DNA from: Demequinaceae bacterium | Lineage (GTDB): Bacteria; Actinomycetota; Actinomycetes; Actinomycetales; Demequinaceae | Direction: 5' to 3' | Assembly (NCBI GenBank): GCA_011524475.1 | Contig: WTKG01000164.1 | Span: 1 to 6,451 of the forward strand | DNA: 6,451 nucleotides | In this document: piece after piece, positions 1 through 6,087 of the stretch | Position numbering within the stretch: position 1 is the stretch's first letter | How the letters are laid out: each line of letters starts with the position of its first letter | Position numbers and translations under genes: made by a program | The notes under the pieces: model-generated | Database searches by the model: none | Seen by the model: only the letters and a program-made list of their open reading frames with translations | Told to the model about the DNA's origin: nothing

Positions 1-662
1 CTGTGGTGCCTCCCTTCACCGCTATTCGTTCCGTCCAGACCCTTGTCGATGCTGATCAGTTGAGCATTCGATACGGAGCGCAAGACATTTCGGCCCATGA
101 ATCCGGGGCTTTCACCGGAGAAATTTCTGGTGCGATGCTTGCCAAATTGGGGTGCGCGTATGTGGTGGTAGGGCATTCGGAGCGCAGACAGTTCCATGCA
201 GAAGATGACGCACTGGTGTCCAGCAAAGCACACGCTGCTCTCGCGCATGACATCGTCCCGATTGTGTGCGTGGGAGAAGGGCTCGACGTTCGGTCGTCAG
301 GCCAGCACGTCGCATATACGCTCGCACAAGTAGACGGAGCGTGCGAAGGAATCAGTGCAGAACAGGCAGAACGCATAGTGATTGCCTACGAGCCTGTCTG
401 GGCTATAGGCACAGGCGAAGTGGCAACCCCCGCGGACGCCCAGGAAGTCTGTGCCGCTATTCGTGAACGTATGGGCCAGCTCTACTCCACAGAGGTAGCA
501 AAGAAGGTCCGTATTCTTTACGGCGGTTCCGTAAAATCGGGAAACATTGCCGCCATCATGGCGGAGGAAGACGTGGACGGAGCTCTCGTGGGGGGCGCAA
601 GTCTTGACCCCGAAGAATTCGCAAAAATTATTCGCTACCAGTCGCACCAGGTCGGTTTGTAG
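1..662 (+). CDS. tpiA: Triosephosphate isomerase, 3' part (start outside window)
   Basis: This is the glycolytic and gluconeogenic enzyme that interconverts dihydroxyacetone phosphate and glyceraldehyde-3-phosphate in the cytosol. The reading frame is open from the left edge (first whole codon at base 3) to TAG at 660-662, giving about 219 residues. The family is usually 250-260 long, so roughly 40 N-terminal residues, including the Asn/Lys substrate-binding segment, lie outside the window; the GTG at base 3 is not the true start. The catalytic histidine sits in VVGHSERR (His codon 174-176) and the catalytic glutamate in [11 protein letters not shown] (Glu codon 390-392), which leads into the mobile loop. 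The phosphate-binding LYGGSVK and the late GALVGGASL motif are both present. It is followed by secG after 53 bases. In Corynebacterium and Mycobacterium, tpi is likewise followed by secG, after gap and pgk. Nothing suggests damage to the visible part. Confidence 0.97.
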   Translation, partial: VVPPFTAIRSVQTLVDADQLSIRYGAQDISAHESGAFTGEISGAMLAKLGCAYVVVGHSERRQFHAEDDALVSSKAHAALAHDIVPIVCVGEGLDVRSSGQHVAYTLAQVDGACEGISAEQAERIVIAYEPVWAIGTGEVATPADAQEVCAAIRERMGQLYSTEVAKKVRILYGGSVKSGNIAAIMAEEDVDGALVGGASLDPEEFAKIIRYQSHQVGL

Positions 663-705
663 CACCGGTCGCCCATCTCGCTTATTCTGTACTGCAACAT
701 AATCC

Positions 706-711
706 AAGGAG
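706..711 (+). promoter_or_regulatory. Ribosome binding site of secG
   Basis: AAGGAG lies four bases before the GTG at 716. The spacing is short, but this is the only Shine-Dalgarno-like motif in the 53-base gap between tpiA and secG. The match supports GTG 716 as the secG start. I saw no convincing promoter or terminator in the rest of the gap (663-705). Confidence 0.7.
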
Positions 712-715
712 AATC

Positions 716-961
716 GTGCAAGCGCTCACCGTGACACTGCAAGTGGCCTTAGTAATTCTTGGCCTCGTGTTGATCGCCCTTGTGCTTATTCATCGCGGAC
801 GAGGTGGCGGAATTTCCGACATGTTTGGGGGCGGTATTGCCTCAGGAATCCAATCGACGGGTTCTGGCGAACGCACCTTAAGCCGCATTACCTGGGCAAT
901 AGCTTTTGTGTGGGGTCTCGTAGTCGTTCTATTGGGGCTCGTGTCCCGTTTCACCATTTAG
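716..961 (+). CDS. secG: Preprotein translocase subunit SecG
   Basis: SecG is the small accessory subunit of the SecYEG channel in the cytoplasmic membrane and assists SecA-driven protein export. The product has 81 residues, typical for actinobacterial SecG. It has two predicted membrane helices, about residues 5-25 and 58-77. They are separated by the family's glycine-rich cytoplasmic loop, seen here as HRGRGGGISDMFGGG, followed by the SGERTLSRIT stretch before helix two. The GTG start is preceded by AAGGAG. The stop codon TAG (959-961) shares bases with the ribosome binding site of rbpA. Linkage to tpiA is conserved in many actinobacteria, so co-transcription with the upstream glycolytic genes is likely, though no promoter evidence is visible in the window. 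Confidence 0.96.
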   Translation: MQALTVTLQVALVILGLVLIALVLIHRGRGGGISDMFGGGIASGIQSTGSGERTLSRITWAIAFVWGLVVVLLGLVSRFTI

Positions 962-965
962 GAGG
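960..965 (+). promoter_or_regulatory. Ribosome binding site of rbpA, overlapping the secG stop
   Basis: A perfect AGGAGG sits six bases before GTG 972. Its first two bases are the last two of the secG stop codon. It decides the rbpA start: the in-frame TTG at 966 abuts the motif and leaves no spacer, so GTG 972 is the better call. The arrangement suggests that ribosomes ending on secG may re-initiate on rbpA. Confidence 0.85.
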
Positions 966-971
966 TTGGTT

Positions 972-1328
972 GTGGCTGGGGGTAACGCTATTCGTGGTTC
1001 TCGCGTGGGTGCGGGGCCAATGGGTGAAGCCGAGCGAGGAGAATCAGCTCCTCGGATGCAGGTTGCCTATTTTTGCGTCAATGGACACGTCGTCAAACCG
1101 GCATTTGCGACAGCAGATATTGAAGACATCCCTTTGGAATGGGACTGTCCGCGCTGTGGCCTTCCCGCTGGGCTAGATAAAGACAACCCCCCAGAGCCGC
1201 TCAGCGCAGAGCCCTATAAGACTCATTTGGCATACGTGAAAGAACGCCGATCCGAAAAAGATGGTCAGGCGCTATTGGACGAAGCTTTAGAGGCGCTACG
1301 TGCCCGTCGTTCCGGAGTTGCGTCCTAA
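972..1328 (+). CDS. rbpA: RNA polymerase-binding protein RbpA
   Basis: RbpA is an actinobacterial transcription factor that binds RNA polymerase and the principal sigma factor and stabilises the open promoter complex. The product has 118 residues from GTG 972, close to family size (about 110-125). An N-terminal tail carries AIRGSRVGA (residues 6-14), equivalent to the L/I-R-G-S/T-R motif of mycobacterial and Streptomyces RbpA. A core domain follows with four probable zinc ligands: Cys35 and His39 in FCVNGH, Cys59 and Cys62 in WDCPRCG. The C-terminal sigma-interaction helix region begins at YKTHLAYVKERRS (82-94) and ends in LRARR. The Streptomyces protein binds zinc at comparable positions; the M. 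tuberculosis one lacks some of these ligands. The segment before YKTH (DNPPEPLSAEP) has few basic residues compared with the basic linker of studied homologues. The gene sits ten bases after secG, and its TAA overlaps the stop of the opposing pgl. Confidence 0.9.
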   Translation: MAGGNAIRGSRVGAGPMGEAERGESAPRMQVAYFCVNGHVVKPAFATADIEDIPLEWDCPRCGLPAGLDKDNPPEPLSAEPYKTHLAYVKERRSEKDGQALLDEALEALRARRSGVAS

Positions 1329-1330
1329 AG
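1285..1330. terminator. Putative hairpin over the convergent rbpA/pgl stops
   Basis: The arms CTTTAG (1285-1290) and CTAAAG (1325-1330) are complementary. After one bulged A at 1291 the pairing continues between 1292-1296 and 1320-1324, with one G-U pair when read as + strand RNA. This makes about 11 pairs around a 23-base loop. The right arm contains both overlapping stop codons. No T-run follows on either strand, so it is not a classical intrinsic terminator; actinobacterial hairpins without a U-tail have been proposed as terminators. The function is inferred, and the pairing could be chance within coding sequence. Confidence 0.3.
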
Positions 1331-2038
1331 AAGTGACGCGGCTGCCGCATCCACAATAAGCAACGTCTCGTCCACACCGCGCACTCGGCCAACAGGCATA
1401 GCCTGGTTCTGCTGATAGGCATCACGTACGGCAGTAGCCTTTTGTTTTCCTGCCGCGATACACCACACTTTTCGAGAGCGGTTAATAACGTCTAATGTCA
1501 TGCTGACTCGTGCAGCAGGCGGTTTAGGCGAATCTTTGATGGCTACTGTGATCCCCGTGGCGTCAAGGCCAGGGTGCTCCGGGAATAACGAGGCTACGTG
1601 ACCATCAGGGCCTATTCCCAACACAGTGACGTCACAGCCGACTGAAGAGTCCTGCACGCTCGTAATTTCGTGAGCGTATGCCTCAGCCGCAGCTTCTACC
1701 TCACCATAAGCGACAGCGTCTCCTATGCGGTGGATGTTTTCTTCCGGGAGAGGAAGATGGTGCAGGCCGTGGAGATGCGCTTGGTGTTCGTTCCGTTCGG
1801 AATCGCCAGGAGGCAGGAATCTTTCGTCGGACCACCACACATGCACACTGGTCCAATCGATGTCCTCCGCCAGGGGGCTCGACGCAAGTGCGGCGACGGT
1901 CGCTGTTCCTACTCCGCCGCCCGTCAGACTGATATGCGCCGCAGATTGCACTGTCAAGGAGTCCTGCACGGCGACAAGCATGCGTGAGGCCGTGGAACGT
2001 GCAACTGCATCAGCATCTGGAACAACGACAATGCGCAT
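1325..2038 (-). CDS. pgl: 6-phosphogluconolactonase
   Basis: This enzyme hydrolyses 6-phosphoglucono-delta-lactone to 6-phosphogluconate, the second step of the oxidative pentose-phosphate pathway (DevB/SugarP-isomerase-like family). The product has 237 residues, near the family's 230-260. Family motifs appear in order: SLTGGGVGT (37-45), VWWSDERFLPPGDSERN (67-83), LGIGPDGHVASLFPEHP (140-156) and SPKPPAARVSMT (170-181), and the protein ends in a DETLLIVDAAAA-type tail. The ATG at 2038-2036 lies one base after the opcA stop (TAAGATG on the - strand). It has an AAAGGA ribosome binding site seven bases upstream, inside opcA. It is the last gene of the operon, and its TAG overlaps the stop of convergent rbpA. 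It looks intact. Confidence 0.95.
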   Translation of the reverse strand: MRIVVVPDADAVARSTASRMLVAVQDSLTVQSAAHISLTGGGVGTATVAALASSPLAEDIDWTSVHVWWSDERFLPPGDSERNEHQAHLHGLHHLPLPEENIHRIGDAVAYGEVEAAAEAYAHEITSVQDSSVGCDVTVLGIGPDGHVASLFPEHPGLDATGITVAIKDSPKPPAARVSMTLDVINRSRKVWCIAAGKQKATAVRDAYQQNQAMPVGRVRGVDETLLIVDAAAASLL

Positions 2039-2039
2039 C

Positions 2040-2954
2040 TTAGGTTCCTTTCAAGGAGGATTGAAGTACTCGGCCGTACACCTCGTCAGGAGAAAGTGAG
2101 CGTAGTTCTTCTGCCAGGAGGTCGTTCAATGTGCGACGCGGAAGCCTCAGTATGTGTGGCGGCCCATGAGGCGTCGTGTAGACAACGGTGTGGTCGTCTG
2201 TACGTTCAAGAGAGATCAGGCCTTCGTCGGTTTCGAGCCTGACTCCTGCCACGCCGGTGGCACCTGGTGAACTTACGATTTTTGCCTCGCAGTCAAGCGC
2301 ATTCTCCAGCCATGCGGCAAGCAAAATCAGGGAAGGGTTTTCTGGTTCCCCGTCGATCGAAACGCTTCGCACAGTGGTGTGGGGGCTTTGGTCTAGTGCT
2401 GTCGCCAGAAGTGCTCGCCAGCGCGTCAGCCTCGTCCAGGCAAGGTCTGTGTCTCCCGCCATGTAGCCATGTGCACAGGCTTCTAATGTCTGAGCTGGCG
2501 AATCATCTCCCTTGGAGTCGGTGATGCGTCGTTGTGCAAGAACTCCCAACGACGTTGCTCCAGGAGACGACGGGGCTGTTCCCGGCCACCACGCCACCAC
2601 GGGGGAGTCTGGCAGCAATAACGGAATGATGAGAGTGTCTGGATCCTCCAGCATGACCGGTGCAGGGGTGAGGACAACGACCTCACCTCCATGAGCGGCA
2701 TCCGCTACACGGATGTGCGCGGACAAAGACTCGCCGGCGTCGTGAGCAGGGGCAAGCACAATAATGCGGCACGGATGTTCACGGGCAGCGTTGAGCGCGG
2801 TAGTGATGGCGTGTTCTATATCTACGTGCCCGTCGGTAGCGTCGATCACCAGGGTGAGGACACGGCCAAACATGTGCACACCCGTCTCCGTGCGGAGTCG
2901 TACGAGGGTGGAGTTGATGCGCGACGTAGTGGTCTCGTGTAAGTCGACGATCAT
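2040..2954 (-). CDS. opcA: Glucose-6-phosphate dehydrogenase assembly protein OpcA
   Basis: OpcA is a non-catalytic partner required for assembly or full activity of glucose-6-phosphate dehydrogenase in cyanobacteria and actinobacteria. The product has 304 residues, the usual actinobacterial length. Recognisable blocks are HPCRII (60-65), LLLPDSPVVAWWPG (112-125), the AGDTDLAWTRLTRWR block (166-180) and the C-terminal LPRRTLNDLLAEELRSL (271-287) followed by PDEVYGRVL. Three cysteines (62, 160, 222) are present; whether any is redox-active cannot be judged here. The ATG at 2954 overlaps the zwf stop as ATGA, and a TGGAG ribosome binding site (2965-2961) lies six bases upstream inside zwf. The position directly after zwf is conserved and fits near-equal production of the two partners. 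Confidence 0.95.
   Translation of the reverse strand: MIVDLHETTTSRINSTLVRLRTETGVHMFGRVLTLVIDATDGHVDIEHAITTALNAAREHPCRIIVLAPAHDAGESLSAHIRVADAAHGGEVVVLTPAPVMLEDPDTLIIPLLLPDSPVVAWWPGTAPSSPGATSLGVLAQRRITDSKGDDSPAQTLEACAHGYMAGDTDLAWTRLTRWRALLATALDQSPHTTVRSVSIDGEPENPSLILLAAWLENALDCEAKIVSSPGATGVAGVRLETDEGLISLERTDDHTVVYTTPHGPPHILRLPRRTLNDLLAEELRSLSPDEVYGRVLQSSLKGT
2046..2051 (-). promoter_or_regulatory. Ribosome binding site of pgl within opcA
   Basis: Read on the - strand, AAAGGA lies within the last codons of opcA, seven bases before the pgl ATG. It gives pgl its own initiation signal in addition to coupling with opcA termination one base upstream, and it supports the chosen start. Confidence 0.7.
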
Positions 2955-4462
2955 GGTTTTCTCCAGGCTCGCCCATCACGTTCCATCATGAGGTCTGATG
3001 AACGTGGGCCCCAACTGCCCGAACGGTAGGCCTCCGGCCTTCCTTGAGCGTTCCACGCGGCAGTAATGGGGTCCAGAATCTTCCATGACAACGCCACCTC
3101 TTCGTGGCGAGGAAATAGTGGGGGATCCCCGAGCAAGACATCCAGAATGAGGCGTTCGTACGCCTCTGGAGAGGCCTGTGTAAAAGATTCTCCGTACGCA
3201 AAATCCATGGCGACGTCGCGGAGTTCTTCTGAGCCGGGCACTTTGGAACTCATCCGCACGGTGACGCCTTCGTCCGGTTGTACTCGCAGAACCAGCGCAT
3301 TACCGCCAGCCCCATGGGAGCCTTGTGCAAAAAGGCCGTGACTGTCTCGCTTAAAAACCAGGGCTATCTCCGTGACTCGTTTGCCGAGACGTTTCCCCGC
3401 CCGGAGATAGAAGGGGGTTCCCTTCCATCGAGGCGTGTCCACCGTGAGGCGCATGGCTGCGTATGTTTCTGTGCGCGAGGAGGCTTCAATGCCGTCTTCT
3501 TCCAGGAACCCATCCACTCTTTTGCCGCCACGCCAGCCGCCCAAATATTGTCCACGCGCAGTGTAGGTATCGAGATCCTCTGGAAGGCGAACGGAAGCTA
3601 ACACGGCTTCTTTTGCTGCGCGTAAATGTTCCGCCGCAAGCGAGTCAGGTTTCTCCATAGCGGTGAGAGCGAGGAGTTGAAGAAGATGGTTTTGAATCAC
3701 ATCACGGGCGGCCCCGATGCCGTCGTAGTACCCGGCGCGACTACCGATCCCGATGTCTTCAGCCATAGTGATCTGGACGTGGTCCACGTGTGCCGAATTC
3801 CATACCGGTTCGAAAAGACGGTTCGCAAATCGCAGCGCCAAAAGGTTTTGCACCGTCTCTTTACCCAAATAATGATCGATGCGGAACACACTGTCCGGGG
3901 GGAACGTCTCCGAGACAACATCGTTTAATTCTTCTGCACTTGCGAGGTCATGCCCAAACGGTTTTTCAATGACTACTCGGCGCCACGACCCCTCACGATC
4001 AGCGGCAAGTCCAGAATCTGCAAGCTGACGGCACACTTCAGGAAAAAGATCCGGAGGAATAGAAAGGTAGAAGGCGTGATTGCCTCCCGTGCCACGCTCA
4101 TCATCGAGTGTTTGCACGGTGTCGCGCAGCCGCGCAAAAGCATCCGGGTCGTCGAACGTTCCTTCCACAAAACGGATTCCCTCAGCCAACTGCTCCCAGG
4201 TGTCCTCATTAAATGGGGTGCGGGCATGTGCTTGCACTGATTCCTTGACCACCGCACGGAAATCTTGTCGGTTCCATTCCCGACGGGCAAATCCCGTGAG
4301 AGCGAAAGCGGGAGGAAGAAGTCCTCTATTCGCGAGGTCATAGATCGCTGGCATTAATTTTTTGCGGGCAAGGTCACCAGTGACTCCAAAGAGCACCACA
4401 CTGGACGGCCCAGCAATGCGAGGGAGACGTTGGTCTAAGGGGTCCCGCAGAGGATTGTTCAC
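2951..4462 (-). CDS. zwf: Glucose-6-phosphate 1-dehydrogenase
   Basis: This enzyme oxidises glucose-6-phosphate to 6-phosphogluconolactone, usually with NADP+, and is the entry step of the oxidative pentose-phosphate pathway. The product has 503 residues, near the usual 480-515. The N-terminal Rossmann motif is GVTGDLARKKL (26-36). EKPFG (166-170) and RIDHYLGKE (194-202) form the substrate site. His259 in DVIQNHLLQL matches the catalytic base of the Leuconostoc enzyme, while Asp196 and His197 match its Asp177 and His178. The C-terminal GSWGPR...DGRAWRKP tail is typical of actinobacterial Zwf. The start is GTG at 4462, overlapping the pgi TGA as GTGA. The N-terminus NNPLRDPLDQRLPRIAGP matches family starts. 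No clear Shine-Dalgarno lies upstream, so initiation probably depends on coupling to pgi. OpcA follows with an ATGA overlap. Confidence 0.97.
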   Translation of the reverse strand: MNNPLRDPLDQRLPRIAGPSSVVLFGVTGDLARKKLMPAIYDLANRGLLPPAFALTGFARREWNRQDFRAVVKESVQAHARTPFNEDTWEQLAEGIRFVEGTFDDPDAFARLRDTVQTLDDERGTGGNHAFYLSIPPDLFPEVCRQLADSGLAADREGSWRRVVIEKPFGHDLASAEELNDVVSETFPPDSVFRIDHYLGKETVQNLLALRFANRLFEPVWNSAHVDHVQITMAEDIGIGSRAGYYDGIGAARDVIQNHLLQLLALTAMEKPDSLAAEHLRAAKEAVLASVRLPEDLDTYTARGQYLGGWRGGKRVDGFLEEDGIEASSRTETYAAMRLTVDTPRWKGTPFYLRAGKRLGKRVTEIALVFKRDSHGLFAQGSHGAGGNALVLRVQPDEGVTVRMSSKVPGSEELRDVAMDFAYGESFTQASPEAYERLILDVLLGDPPLFPRHEEVALSWKILDPITAAWNAQGRPEAYRSGSWGPRSSDLMMERDGRAWRKP

Positions 4463-6087
4463 AAGGACACGCCCAGCAAACGTGCAAGCGTATCGACCTG
4501 GGAACGTGAGGTGAGATGGACGCTCACGACAGGCATGCCGTGGCCCTCCAACACTGACGCATCTCCGTCTGCCTGTGCGTGAATAAGAGTCGTAAAGCCA
4601 AAATCTCGGCCTGGGATAGGCAGGTCTTCATCAAAGCTGCCGGTGATCTGAAGGAACACGCCCTCGCGCGGACCGCCTTTGTGATACTGCCCAGTGGAAT
4701 GCAAGAAACGTGGGCCCCACCCAAAGGTCACCGGCCGTTGGAGCCTGCGCGCAAGAAGATCACGGGAACGTTCGAGCGCAGCGTGCTCTTCCCGATTCAA
4801 ATACACCTGAAGCGCGAGATAACTGCGGGGGCCAACGGAGCCCAGAAGTGCCGCGTACGCCTCTTCGACAGTAGAAATTCCGGCCAGAAGGTCGCCTGTT
4901 CCACGCACTTCAATGCCCGAATCGATAAAGGCATACGGACGACGTTCCGGAGTGCCTTCCAGTAATTGTCGCGCCGCGCTTTTAGCTGATTCCACATCAG
5001 GCTGATCGAAAGGGTTGATCTCAAGTAATCTCCCGGCAATAGCCGTAGCGTGCTCCCAGACCATAATCTGAGCCCCCAGCGTTCCCTGGAGCGAAATGTG
5101 CTCTTCTCCATGAGGGGTATCCACCGGCGTCATCATCACATTCACAACATCACTGGCGTTCTTTTCCGGTGCTTCTGTGTGCGTAATGACGGGCAAGATT
5201 CCGGTGCCGTCTTTTCCTGTGGATTCCGCTACGAGTTGCTCTATCCAATCACCGAACGCCGGTAGCGACGGGTCACTATTCTGAATCACGACTTTATTGC
5301 GTGCCGAATCCACAAGAGCAGAACCAAGGATGATGGCAGGGTTACGAGGACTGTCTTCGTGAAGAGCACTCATCACGGCCTCAGCCTGATCCAGAAGATC
5401 CCTCACCGGCACACCAGCCAGCGCTACCGGAACGAGCCCAAAGGCCGACAACACGGAATAACGCCCACCCACCTGCGGGTCGGCCAGAAACACTGCACGG
5501 TAACCGGCACTTCGAGAGGTTTCCTCGAGAGGGGAACCCGGATCGGTCACCACCACGATTCTTTCCCGAGGGTCTATCCCTGCGGCCGTAAAAGCAGCCT
5601 CGGCCACTCGGCGTTGGGAATCTGTTTCTACAGTCCCACCAGACTTGGATGACACCACCACAACAGTGGCATCTAAATCATTCGCAAAAGCGGCGGCCAC
5701 CTGGGAGGGGTCCGTGGCATCCACCACCGTGAGAGGCACACCAAAGGCTTTGCACACCACCTCGGGGCCAAGGGAAGAACCTCCCATTCCGCACAGCAAC
5801 ACCCGTGTGATGCCCTCATCTCGTAACTCGGCAGCGAGCGTTTCTAGGGGGGCGAGAAGTGCCCGCGAACTCTGCGGCAAATCCACCCAATTCAACCGGA
5901 TAGCAGCTTCTGACTCCGCTGACGGGCCCCACAATGAAGCGTCTTTGCTGGCAATCCCCGACGCCACAGAATCCGACACCACGGAAGAGACATTCTCGTC
6001 AAAGACCTTCTGGTTCGAAGGCCTCACGGACACACGTAGTGCCGTTGTCTCCTCATGCGAGACTTCACCATGCACCAGTGAGGTCAT
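4459..6087 (-). CDS. pgi: Glucose-6-phosphate isomerase (phosphoglucose isomerase)
   Basis: This enzyme interconverts glucose-6-phosphate and fructose-6-phosphate, linking glycolysis to the entry of the pentose-phosphate pathway. The product has 542 residues, typical for the form that sits beside zwf in many actinobacteria. Two sugar-isomerase (SIS-type) subdomains are visible, with phosphate-binding GMGGSSLGPE (100-109) and SSKSGGTVET (146-155), followed by the PGI signature VGGRYSVLSAFGLVP (206-220). Probable catalytic residues are Glu288 in AESTGK and Lys369 in EINPFDQPDVESAK, by analogy with Glu and Lys in MESNGK and SFDQWGVELGK of animal PGI. The C-terminal motif GPRFLHSTGQYHKGGP (458-473) is also known from bifunctional transaldolase-PGI proteins. 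The ATG at 6087 overlaps the tkt TGA as ATGA; a weak GTGAGG lies four bases upstream. No transaldolase gene or domain precedes it. Confidence 0.93.
   Translation of the reverse strand: MTSLVHGEVSHEETTALRVSVRPSNQKVFDENVSSVVSDSVASGIASKDASLWGPSAESEAAIRLNWVDLPQSSRALLAPLETLAAELRDEGITRVLLCGMGGSSLGPEVVCKAFGVPLTVVDATDPSQVAAAFANDLDATVVVVSSKSGGTVETDSQRRVAEAAFTAAGIDPRERIVVVTDPGSPLEETSRSAGYRAVFLADPQVGGRYSVLSAFGLVPVALAGVPVRDLLDQAEAVMSALHEDSPRNPAIILGSALVDSARNKVVIQNSDPSLPAFGDWIEQLVAESTGKDGTGILPVITHTEAPEKNASDVVNVMMTPVDTPHGEEHISLQGTLGAQIMVWEHATAIAGRLLEINPFDQPDVESAKSAARQLLEGTPERRPYAFIDSGIEVRGTGDLLAGISTVEEAYAALLGSVGPRSYLALQVYLNREEHAALERSRDLLARRLQRPVTFGWGPRFLHSTGQYHKGGPREGVFLQITGSFDEDLPIPGRDFGFTTLIHAQADGDASVLEGHGMPVVSVHLTSRSQVDTLARLLGVSL

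Noticed and set aside
698..703. CATAAT as a -10 promoter element for secG
   Set aside because: It would place the transcript start on or beyond the ribosome binding site, and no -35 element lies at proper distance.
966..971. TTG at 966 as an alternative rbpA start
   Set aside because: It directly abuts the AGGAGG motif with no spacer; GTG 972 has a six-base spacer and matches homologous N-termini.
910..1176. An 88-residue open frame spanning the end of secG and the start of rbpA
   Set aside because: It overlaps two well-supported genes in another frame, has no family resemblance and is best explained as a shadow frame.
1338..1348. Small palindrome GCGGCTGCCGC just after the rbpA stop
   Set aside because: It can form only four pairs with a three-base loop and encodes the Ala-rich end of Pgl, so it is likely codon-driven.
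2053..2059. AAGGAGG on the + strand inside opcA
   Set aside because: The only nearby start is a TTG too close to the motif, followed by a frame of about a dozen codons; it is the antisense of Ser-Leu codons near the end of opcA.
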